Assembly: GCA_050015455.1 (NCBI GenBank)
Contig: JBEKBJ010000002.1
Location: 62,001 to 126,000, forward strand
Reading direction: 5' to 3'
Origin: JAGDMS01 sp050015455
Lineage (GTDB): Bacteria > Desulfobacterota > Binatia > HRBIN30
Length of the DNA stretch: 64,000 nt
The position numbers and the translations under genes are program-made. The notes under the pieces were generated by a model that made no database searches, was not told the DNA's origin, and was given only the letters and a program-made list of their open reading frames with translations. How positions within the stretch are numbered: the first letter of the stretch is position 1; each line of letters begins with the position of its first letter. Shown here one piece after another: positions 58,400-64,000 of this stretch.

Positions 58400-58558
58400 A
58401 TGTCGTCGTCCGACGCATTTTTCAAACACCCCGCGACGCCAACGCCTCCTTGGACCCAGACGCCGAGTCAGACGCCCACCAGCACACCGACGGTAACACC
58501 AACGGCGATTGAGCTGGCACCTCAGTTGATTCTCGCCCTGCGACGCAGCCGGGATCGC
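58400..58558 (+). other. Thr-Pro-rich coding fragment
   Basis: From ATG 58400 the plus frame reads MSSSDAFFKHPATPTPPWTQ then TPSQTPTSTPTVTPTAIE, the linker type used by secreted proteins elsewhere in the window. It has no ribosome binding site or signal peptide and runs into the sigma remnant. Probably a fragment. Confidence 0.3.
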
Positions 58559-58559
58559 C

Positions 58560-58790
58560 GTGTCAGCTCGGCGAGGCTCACGCCGACTGTGGTCAACCGA
58601 CGATGCGGGTCACTCGTCAGTGTTGGTAGACGCCGGGGAGGACCATTACCTGAACTTGGTGGGAAATTCCGCTGCGGTACAACCAACTCTACGAGTTCTC
58701 CGTGAGCGCGTCTTGCGCCTGCGTCGGCTTTTGCTATCCAATAGGGACGAGGCATGGGATTCTGGTGAAAGGGTTCTCCGATGGCCGTAC
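58560..58790 (+). pseudogene. Decayed third copy of the ECF sigma gene
   Basis: DNA aligns by eye to codons 15-75 of sigma A and B: TGGTCAACCGACGATGCGGG TCACTCGTCAG matches TTGTCAACGGAAGATGGGCG TCACTCGTCAG of sigma B, and further on the sequence translates as RVLRLRRLLLSNRDEA where the intact sigmas have RVLRLCRLLLSDxDEA. At least one base is lost between the TAC (Tyr of ELY) and this segment, so the frame is broken. No region 4 follows. It sits just before the second Asp-rich peptide gene, on the plus strand. Confidence 0.65.
58592..58619 (+). promoter_or_regulatory. ECF-type motif upstream of Asp-rich peptide gene B (ambiguous)
   Basis: GTCAACC (58592-58598) and CGTCA (58615-58619) with the same 16-base spacing. 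However, the stretch lies inside the sigma-gene remnant, and sigma B coding sequence has a near-identical GTCAACG...CGTCA, so it may be coding ancestry rather than a promoter. It is 261 bases upstream of ATG 58880. Confidence 0.35.
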
Positions 58791-58879
58791 TCACTCGAGC
58801 GAGCCGGTCTCGTCCGTGCTCTAGGTGATTACCAACGAACCGCCCTGCTCCTAAACTTGGGCGGCAGAGGAGAGAGAAG

Positions 58880-59041
58880 ATGAAGCGAATCGCAACCGTG
58901 ATGATCATTGCCCTGCTGGCGTTCGGCAGATTGTCCACATTGAGCAGCCACTGGCGGCAGCTGGTGTCGGATCAAGCTGGCGATAGTGGAGACGACAGTG
59001 GCGACGACAGCGGCGACGATAGCGGCGACGACTCCGAGTGA
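58880..59041 (+). CDS. Small secreted peptide with Asp-rich tail, B (53 aa)
   Basis: ATG 58880 follows AGGAGAG by 7 bases; TGA at 59039-59041. Signal peptide MKRIATVMIIALLAFGR, linker LSTLSSHWRQLVSDQA, tail of four GDDS units ending DDSE. Paralogue of 48605-48751: hydrophobic core, SSH and GDDSGDD are shared, as is the sequence around the ribosome binding site. The tail differs in repeat number, as expected for a short tandem repeat. Exported acidic peptide; metal or calcium binding is a guess. Confidence 0.72.
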   Translation: MKRIATVMIIALLAFGRLSTLSSHWRQLVSDQAGDSGDDSGDDSGDDSGDDSE

Positions 59042-59120
59042 CGCTGCGTGACGTCTGATCCAGTCGCTCTGTCAATCCAAGGAGGCGTGGAGGACATTGG
59101 GAGAATCCGAGAATGCCTAG

Positions 59121-59327
59121 GATCTGATTGCCGGGTTGGATGGGCACGGGCAGCTCTTGTATGTCAGCCCCAGCTACAGGGATGTCCTGGGATACGATCC
59201 GAGCGAGCTTTGGGGCACCCTTTGCCTTGATCTCGTCCACCCGGATGACCGAAGCGTTGTCGCGGTGACAGTGCTCAGTGCTGCCGACGGTGACCCTGTT
59301 GCGCTTGCGGCGGTTCGTTGGGGTTGA
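59121..59327 (+). pseudogene. PAS-domain fragment
   Basis: The plus frame reads DLIAGLDGHGQLLYVSPSYR then DVLGYDPSELWG and LDLVHPDDR, the first two thirds of a PAS domain. No start codon with ribosome site and no kinase domain follow; the frame stops at 59327, within the end of the HEAT gene on the other strand. A remnant of a sensor gene. Confidence 0.55.
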
Positions 59328-59979
59328 GGAAGGCCGCTGACGGATCCGTCATGTCGCCGCTGATCACCCCGTGGTGCGCCTCGATTTTGCTTTCGGCCTC
59401 GGTGGCCACCCGACGCACCGCCTGGTCCTCGTCCGTCTGCGCGATGTGCTGCAGCACGCCGACCGCCTCGGGCGCGCCGATCTCGCCGAGCGCGAAGACT
59501 GCGCTGCCGCGGGTGGCCGCATCGAGATCGCGCTGTAATAACTCGATCACCGGTTGCACCGCGCGCACGTCACCGATCTTCCCGAGCGAGGCGAGGATGA
59601 GCTGTTCCATGCTGGCGTCCGTCGTGCGCATGATCAGGCACTGCACCAGAGTCGGCGTGCTCTCACTGGCCCGTATGTCGCCGAGAATTTGTATCGCCTT
59701 CGCCTGCACGCGCACGTCCGAGTCGCCAACCGCCTTGATCAGATACTCGGTCGCCTTGCTGTTCTTCGAGATGCCTAGCGCCTTCACCGCATCCAGGCGC
59801 TTGTCCGGGTCAGCGCTTGACAGTTGCTTCACGGCGTCATCGATCGATGTGCCCTCCGTGCTCTTGTCATGCTGCTGGCGCATGTGGTTACGGTTCATCT
59901 GCGCCACGGCGGCACCCGCAACCAAGGTCAGCACCGCCAGCGAGAGTGGCAGCTGTCGCGCGACGCTTACGGGCCACAT
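59275..59979 (-). CDS. Secreted HEAT-repeat protein
   Basis: 234 residues. Signal peptide (LPLSLAVLTLVAGAAVAQ). Four to five HEAT-like helical repeats: DPDKRLDAVKALGISKNSKA, DSDVRVQAKAIQILGDIRAS, SMEQLILASLGKIGDVRAVQ, DAATRGSAVFALGEIGAPEA, DQAVRRVATEAESKIEAHHG. A binding scaffold in the periplasm. It lies 68 bases after Spy-like gene B on the same strand, so it is the fourth gene of sigma module B; module A has no equivalent. Confidence 0.85.
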   Translation of the reverse strand: MWPVSVARQLPLSLAVLTLVAGAAVAQMNRNHMRQQHDKSTEGTSIDDAVKQLSSADPDKRLDAVKALGISKNSKATEYLIKAVGDSDVRVQAKAIQILGDIRASESTPTLVQCLIMRTTDASMEQLILASLGKIGDVRAVQPVIELLQRDLDAATRGSAVFALGEIGAPEAVGVLQHIAQTDEDQAVRRVATEAESKIEAHHGVISGDMTDPSAAFLNPNEPPQAQQGHRRQH

Positions 59980-60047
59980 CTCGTCGTCTTCCAGGGGGCT
60001 GATTCCTGCGCCCGATCAACGGGCCACGAGGAGTATCGAGGCCCGGG

Positions 60048-60548
60048 TCAGTCGGTGCCCTCGAAGATGCTGCGCATCTCGGCGTGGACCTTCTGGATGC
60101 GCTCATTCAACTGCGACACCTTGGCGAGTTGCTCGGGCGTGAGCACGGCGCGGATCGCCAACGCCGTCTTCACACCTTGTTCCATGAGCTTTTGCCGCAG
60201 CTGGCTGATCTGCTGCACCTGCGGAGTGAGATCCGCAGCCTGAACAGCCCCGGGCGCAAAAAGCTTGGTCGTAAACTGGCTGTTGGCGGCCTCCAGCTGC
60301 GTGAACAGGGTGCGCAAGGCCTGGCGGTCGGTTTCCATGATGGTTTGGACTTGCTTGGTCTGCTCAGGGGTGAGCTTCGCCTGCTTGAGGACCAGCGGCA
60401 ACATCGTCGCCCCGCTATCGCCGAACATCCGTGCATGCCCGTGCCCCATCACGGGAGGTGATCCGAGGGGCTGCGCACGCGCCATTGCCGCGCAGAAGGT
60501 CACCAGCGTCAGCCCAGTCAGGGTCAGTAGCAAACGACTTTCCCTCAT
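60048..60548 (-). CDS. Spy/CpxP-like periplasmic protein B
   Basis: 166 residues. Signal peptide (LLLTLTGLTLVTFCAAMARA). LTxxQ motifs in AKLTPEQTKQVQTIMETDRQ and RAVLTPEQLAKVSQLNERIQ, a Met/His segment (PPVMGHGHARMFGDSGATML). Close to protein A at 45271-45753. As the third gene after sigma B and anti-sigma B (11 bases from the latter) it could be the periplasmic sensor, like CnrX, or a chaperone induced by the system. Confidence 0.85.
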   Translation of the reverse strand: MRESRLLLTLTGLTLVTFCAAMARAQPLGSPPVMGHGHARMFGDSGATMLPLVLKQAKLTPEQTKQVQTIMETDRQALRTLFTQLEAANSQFTTKLFAPGAVQAADLTPQVQQISQLRQKLMEQGVKTALAIRAVLTPEQLAKVSQLNERIQKVHAEMRSIFEGTD

Positions 60549-60559
60549 CGTCTTCTCCT

Positions 60560-61063
60560 TCAGTCACTCTCCTCGAAGAGCAACATCGACAGCTGGTCAT
60601 TGCATTCGCCGTTGAAGTAGCCATCCTGGGTGCACGCCCATCCTGCTTCGAGCGCCGCACCGAGATCGGACGGCGCAGATTCAATCTGCGGAAAATCGCT
60701 GGCATCGGCACTGGCGAAGAGTGCAAGGGAGACATCGGCTGCGAAGGCCGACACATTGGTGCTCCGTGACGGCACCGGCGGCGGCGCCGGTCGGTGCAGG
60801 GAGATCACACTGGCGACTGCCGCCAGTAGCACGACGAAGGCCGCCGCAGGTGCCCAGCCCATGTGCCAGCGAGATAGACGCCTGGTCACAACCGCCGGTG
60901 GCGGCGTTGTCGTGAGAATCGCATCGATCGCATGCAGGTCATCGACCAGGGCGTCGTAGCGCCCGGCGCAATCGACGCACAGCCGCAGGTGGGCATGCTC
61001 GGCGCCGCTGGCTTCTTTCAGATAGGCCCGCAGCAGGGCTCGCTTGCTCAGACATCGGTTCAT
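60560..61063 (-). CDS. Zinc-type membrane anti-sigma factor B
   Basis: 167 residues from ATG 61063. Cys4 and the zinc motif His25-x3-Cys29-x2-Cys32 (AHLRLCVDC) stand at the same positions as in paralogue A. One transmembrane helix (WAPAAAFVVLLAAVASVISL) and a periplasmic tail with Cys-x9-Cys (CTQDGYFNGEC). A 4-base overlap with sigma B. A longer upstream frame is antisense-like Cys/Gly-rich sequence and is rejected by comparison with copy A. Confidence 0.87.
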   Translation of the reverse strand: MNRCLSKRALLRAYLKEASGAEHAHLRLCVDCAGRYDALVDDLHAIDAILTTTPPPAVVTRRLSRWHMGWAPAAAFVVLLAAVASVISLHRPAPPPVPSRSTNVSAFAADVSLALFASADASDFPQIESAPSDLGAALEAGWACTQDGYFNGECNDQLSMLLFEESD

Positions 61064-61707
61064 TGCAAACCTCCCAATGCCTTCCGCATCTGGTGTACGG
61101 CACGATAGAGATGGCGCTTGATACTCCCTGGGCTCACACCGAGAATCTCCGCCACCTCCGCAGTGGGAAAACCTTCCAGATGGCGCAAGACAAACACTTC
61201 TTGCTGCCGGGATGAGAGTTGCTGAAACGAGCGCCATACCTCTCGGCGCCGCTCACGACTGAGAACCTCCTGCTCGGGAGTGCGGCCGTGGCCTGGGAAC
61301 TCGGCTTCCTCGAAGGTCTGATGGTGCTCGCGCCACCACTTCCACCAACCGGAGCGCCGCCGATCACGACAGGCATTCACCGTCACCCTCGTTAGCCAGG
61401 GCCCCCAGGCGATCGTGTTGCCGCTCAGCTGATGCTGGCGGAAGAGCTTGAGAAAGACTTCCTGACTCACATCGTCTGCCTCATCCGGGTCGGACAGCAA
61501 AAGCCGGCACAGGCGCAGGACTTGTGCGTGGTGGGCTCGGTACAGCTCGTCGTACTCCGTTGCGCGCTCCGCCACCGACTCTCGTTGGCCATCTACTACG
61601 GGTCCTACCGATGCTGACGAGTGACGCCCATCTTCCGTTGACAACACGGTGACCGGGCTCAGGCCCTCGGTCGTGCGCTGCGGCCGAGCCTGCATCCAGC
61701 TGCTCAT
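61060..61707 (-). CDS. ECF sigma factor B (CnrH/RpoE-like)
   Basis: 215 residues from ATG 61707 (MSSWMQARPQRTTEG). Region 2 YDELYRAHHAQVLRLCRLLL SDPDEADDVSQEVFLKLFRQ and region 4 LSSRQQEVFVLRHLEGFPTA EVAEILGVSPGSIKRHLYRA are nearly the same as in sigma A, including the unusual basic-aromatic linker RRRSGWWKWWREHH. Such close recognition regions predict that both factors read the same promoters. Promoter motif at 61903-61930, leader of about 190 bases. Confidence 0.88.
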   Translation of the reverse strand: MSSWMQARPQRTTEGLSPVTVLSTEDGRHSSASVGPVVDGQRESVAERATEYDELYRAHHAQVLRLCRLLLSDPDEADDVSQEVFLKLFRQHQLSGNTIAWGPWLTRVTVNACRDRRRSGWWKWWREHHQTFEEAEFPGHGRTPEQEVLSRERRREVWRSFQQLSSRQQEVFVLRHLEGFPTAEVAEILGVSPGSIKRHLYRAVHQMRKALGGLQ

Positions 61708-61902
61708 GTCCACCAGGCTGAGGAGTGGGCAGGTGCGGAGATCCCGAAGCAAGGAGGCCACGTGTTGGGAGGCCTGGGCGTTGGGGGGGCGAACAGACGG
61801 CCTGGCCAACCCAACACGTGGCAGGGGGAAGCCCGCTTTGGGTGCAACAAACGCTGGTCGCGGGCAGAGATCAGAACGTGGTCCACACAATCCCTCAAAA
61901 CG
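61708..61902 (-). other. Conserved long leader of sigma gene B
   Basis: Counterpart of 46917-47112. Long blocks are shared with leader A at the DNA level, although the flanking genes differ. No start codon with ribosome site that would give a conserved upstream peptide is evident. Confidence 0.5.
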
Positions 61903-61930
61903 TAACGAACGAGCTAGCGGCTGGGTTGAC
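61903..61930 (-). promoter_or_regulatory. ECF-type promoter of sigma gene B
   Basis: Minus strand: GTCAACC at 61930-61924, CGTTA at 61907-61903, spacing 16. Outside a few central bases it is identical to the motif of sigma A. Confidence 0.7.
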
Positions 61931-61994
61931 ACCTTAGGATACTACAGACGCCGCCCAGCACGCCACCCGGTAGCCGGACCGTCGCTCGTCATCA

Positions 61995-62450
61995 TTACGG
62001 GTTGCCTTGCCCACTGTCCGGCGCCGAGTCCGGCGCATGATGGTGGTGATACCCGTGATGCTGGACGAGGAGAGGCTGACAGCTCCCCGGCACCTGGCCG
62101 CTCTGCGCTAGCTGGCGCAGGCACCCGATGAAGCCTTTGTGCTGGCCTGGGCCGGGTGTGATATTCGGGCAAAGGTTCTGCTGTACCAGGACCCCCTTGC
62201 ACGTGTTCCACGCCGTGATCTTAGCCTGGACCTGGTCGCAGGCCGTGGGCAGCGTAGTACCCGCGGGAAGTTGCGTGATACACTTCATAACCCACCCTGG
62301 GCCGGTGGTCACGGAGCACAGTGGTGGCGAAGACTGTAACAGGGCCTGAGCACATGCGCCTCCACCGTGACGCCCGTGTGCCAGGGCCGGTGCAACCGCC
62401 AGCGCCACAGCCAGCGGCGCGGCCAGGGTGAACATCATCGATACTCTCAT
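61995..62450 (-). CDS. Secreted Cys-rich protein with His-rich tail, B
   Basis: 151 residues, ATG 62450 after AAGGAG. Signal peptide (MMFTLAAPLAVALAVAPALA HG). Cys-rich repeats (LCSVTTGPGWVMKCI; LCPNITPGPGQHKGFIGCLR; GSCQPLL) and a His-rich C-terminus VQHHGYHHHHAPDS. Same plan as 47858-48358. The ECF-type motif at 62474-62501 leaves a leader of only about 20 bases. Candidate periplasmic metal-binding effector of the regulon. Confidence 0.82.
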   Translation of the reverse strand: MRVSMMFTLAAPLAVALAVAPALAHGRHGGGACAQALLQSSPPLCSVTTGPGWVMKCITQLPAGTTLPTACDQVQAKITAWNTCKGVLVQQNLCPNITPGPGQHKGFIGCLRQLAQSGQVPGSCQPLLVQHHGYHHHHAPDSAPDSGQGNP

Positions 62451-62473
62451 TGCGATACTCCTTTCACGTACAT

Positions 62474-62501
62474 CAACGAACGAGCGGGAGCGTTGGTTGA
62501 C
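62474..62501 (-). promoter_or_regulatory. ECF-type promoter of the Cys/His-rich gene B
   Basis: Minus strand: GTCAACC at 62501-62495, CGTTG at 62478-62474, spacing 16, including the shared CTCGTTCGTT. The short distance to ATG 62450 fits a transcription start just downstream. Confidence 0.7.
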
Positions 62502-62691
62502 GACGGCTATCTGCTGTCCGGAACGAGTGTCCGTGCTTGAGCCAGAGGGGGTCGGAAACGCGGAGCCCTGATGGCTTTGGGGCTGTTAGGCTTTAAGCCT
62601 ATCCGGCAACGGAACCAGTGCTGAAACGCTGAAACGGTGTACGGCTATCGCAACTGGTTGGATACAAGGCCGCCACGGTTCTGGGCCGAGG
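62502..62691. other. Intergenic sequence, no gene seen
   Basis: No convincing frame; only fragments flank it on the right. Confidence 0.4.
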
Positions 62692-62811
62692 TTGGAGCGG
62701 CCATTTCGCAGCTGTCGTGACGGCCAGATCGACCTAGTGATTTCCGTCGTCAACCTCGCAGAGGTGTTGATTCGTACCGCTGACCTGTCACGCACCACGG
62801 TGATCCCCGCG
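62692..62811 (+). pseudogene. PIN-domain (VapC-like) toxin fragment
   Basis: The plus frame reads GQIDLVISVVNLAEVLIRTA DLS, which resembles the ISVVNLAEVL segment with conserved Asn and Glu in VapC-type PIN toxins. The metal-binding N-terminal strand and the C-terminal half are absent; beyond about 62805 the DNA turns into the antisense methyltransferase remnant. Weak but recognisable. Confidence 0.35.
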
Positions 62812-63112
62812 TTGGCGTTTGGAATAGCGTCGGCTTCGTCGATGGCGGTGACGTCGCCCACGGTCAACCGCAACCGCTCCGGCGCGCCAGCCTGACCATG
62901 TCCGGGTCGAAGTCGAAGGCATGCACCTCGCGCGCCCTGAAGTGCTCGAAGATGATCTGCATCCCGACGCCGCGCCCGCAGCCCACCTCCAGCACGCGCA
63001 GCCCGTCAGCTCGCCCGCCGAGGCGCTCCAACCACGGGGTTTCGTAGCGCCGCTGGATCAGCGCCCGAACGGGATTGTTCATCAATGCCTTCTCGATGCG
63101 GTTGAGCTTCAT
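62809..63112 (-). pseudogene. Broken class I SAM methyltransferase
   Basis: From ATG 63112 the frame reads MKLNRIEKALMNNPVRALIQ and the SAM motif VLEVGCGRGVGMQIIFEHF, then stops shortly after DPDMVRLARR. The next piece, PERLRLTVGDVTAIDEADAI, follows in another frame after an apparent deletion, and is cut off at about 62809. Only the first half of the enzyme remains. 20 bases after the ferritin-like gene on the same strand. Confidence 0.65.
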
Positions 63113-63132
63113 GGCGCCTTTCCCAGAACCGT

Positions 63133-63795
63133 TCACACGTTGCTGGTCAGAAAGCCGTCCGTAATGTTGGCGAGGATGCCGACGATCTTCTCCTCCTCGC
63201 GTGTAAGGATCTCCTTGTCACGTGGCGTGGTCACGTGCTTCGCTGCCATCTCCTGCCCGAACGCCACGTGGAAGGCTTCATCAGCAAGAATGGTCTGCAA
63301 GTGCCATTTCGTGACTGGGTCGATGAAATTGAGGTACGCCATGTACGCGAAGCCCGCCCAGGCGTCTACCACATAGATGTACGCGAGCTGCTTGGGCAGC
63401 GAGTCGGCCTTCGCGTACTCATCCCACAGACGGAAATATTCCGGGTGGTTCACTTCGAGGCGCCGCGGGTCCGGGTAGTGTTTTTCCACCTCGCGCTCGC
63501 CGACAAGCTCGATCATGCGTTGGGTCCAGATGCGGGTGTGACGAGCCTCGTCCCAGATGAGGCGGGCGTAGCCGTCCTCGACCTCGAGCTGGTTGGTGTT
63601 CTTCAGCCAATCACCGATGGTGATGACGGCGTGGTGTTCGCCGACGCGAAAGACGGCGAACAGGCGCGCCATCTCCTCAGGGCCACGCTGGCGAGTGAAA
63701 AACGGGAGGGCGTCAGCCGCCAGCTTCGTGGCACCGGTGTCTCCGAGGAGCTGGGCGAAACGGCTGTCGGTAAATTGGGTCGGATCCAGTGGCAT
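63133..63795 (-). CDS. Ferritin-like di-iron protein
   Basis: 220 residues, all-helical. Likely di-iron ligands: Glu-His-His in VGEHHAVITIGD, Glu-x2-His in WDEARHTRIWTQ and again in LADEAFHVAFGQE. The spacing fits a four-helix ferritin-like carboxylate protein (rubrerythrin, AurF or PaaA-like relatives). Reaction unknown. Upstream GGAGAGAG suits ATG 63795. It may once have formed an operon with the broken methyltransferase downstream. Confidence 0.7.
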   Translation of the reverse strand: MPLDPTQFTDSRFAQLLGDTGATKLAADALPFFTRQRGPEEMARLFAVFRVGEHHAVITIGDWLKNTNQLEVEDGYARLIWDEARHTRIWTQRMIELVGEREVEKHYPDPRRLEVNHPEYFRLWDEYAKADSLPKQLAYIYVVDAWAGFAYMAYLNFIDPVTKWHLQTILADEAFHVAFGQEMAAKHVTTPRDKEILTREEEKIVGILANITDGFLTSNV

Positions 63796-64000
63796 CGTCT
63801 CTCTCCTTCCTCCGGGTCACTCGCGGTCTCTCCGCGATACCCGGGACCGCCTTTTACCATAGCCGGTGAAGCGCGTCTTGAACAAACTTGCTGCCGTGGC
63901 CCCAATGCCAGTAACAGTCCTGCCAAGATCGCATGATGCGGCTGGTCGGAGAGGACGACGGCGCCGCGATAGGCTCGCCAAGGCGTTGCCACGCCGGAGC
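63796..64000. other. Window end, no gene seen
   Basis: Leader of the ferritin-like gene and 160 bases without a convincing frame. Confidence 0.4.

Noticed and set aside
61612..61640. GTCAACG...CGTCA match on the minus strand inside sigma gene B
   Set aside because: It is coding sequence of sigma B, lacks the second C of GTCAACC and points into the gene; useful only to show the origin of the similar stretch at 58592-58619.
63133..63795. Assignment of the ferritin-like protein to a specific enzyme such as PaaA or AurF
   Set aside because: The EHH and two DExxH-type motifs support a di-iron four-helix fold only; size and context do not single out one reaction.

Overview
This window comes from a high-GC, Gram-negative genome. 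It encodes outer-membrane porins, lipoproteins, a MacAB-TolC type pump and many c-type cytochromes. Several secreted proteins carry long Thr-Pro linkers and dockerin-like GDxNGDGxVTVDEI repeats. That style is familiar from Binatota-like and other deltaproteobacterial lineages; the taxonomic guess is inference from style, not from a marker gene.

Layout. 0.4-2.4 kb: a secreted beta-helix protein. 2.5-9 kb: an accessory stretch with a 49-codon gene under its own promoter and terminator, a cyclase-like protein with a small partner, HigBA and HepT/MntA toxin-antitoxin pairs, dispersed palindromic repeats and a phosphatase. 9.5-12.4 kb: a PAS-GAF-GAF histidine kinase flanked by short-chain-dehydrogenase fragments, then an integrase remnant that reads into tRNA-His. 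12.6-27.3 kb: a large minus-strand cluster coding for five multihaem cytochromes (about 44 haems in total), a beta-barrel porin and two NHL-repeat lipoproteins. This looks like an electron conduit across the outer membrane. Upstream lie a sigma54-type promoter candidate, a two-component system with an NtrC-type regulator, a histidine kinase with a periplasmic haem-binding motif, and a CcmE with Cys in place of the haem-binding His. 31.7-39.5 kb: housekeeping genes in the order rpmE-prfA-prmC-murA-hisD-hisB-hisH-hisA-hisF, without hisG. 39.7-42.9 kb: a membrane/glycosyltransferase operon. 43.4-45.2 kb: a frameshifted FecR/DUF6600 gene.

45.3-62.5 kb is the most novel part. Two paralogous modules (45.3-48.8 and 58.9-62.5 kb) each code for an ECF sigma factor, a zinc-type membrane anti-sigma factor, a Spy/CpxP-like periplasmic protein, a Cys/His-rich secreted protein and a tiny signal-peptide protein with an Asp-rich tail. 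Between them lie a histidine kinase-receiver-PTS enzyme I operon and macA-macB-outer membrane factor. A 28-bp promoter-like motif, GTCAACC-N16-CGTYR with invariant spacing, lies upstream of both sigma genes, both Cys/His-rich genes, the Asp-rich peptide gene of the first module and macA. A seventh copy lies upstream of the second peptide gene but overlaps a decayed sigma-gene remnant. I infer one envelope-stress or metal-stress regulon, laid out like the cnrYXH type, that drives an efflux pump and small secreted proteins.

62.5-64 kb holds a broken methyltransferase, a PIN-toxin fragment and a ferritin-like di-iron protein. Many small remnants (dehydrogenase, receiver, PAS, sigma, integrase, PIN) show that the accessory parts have been rearranged repeatedly.
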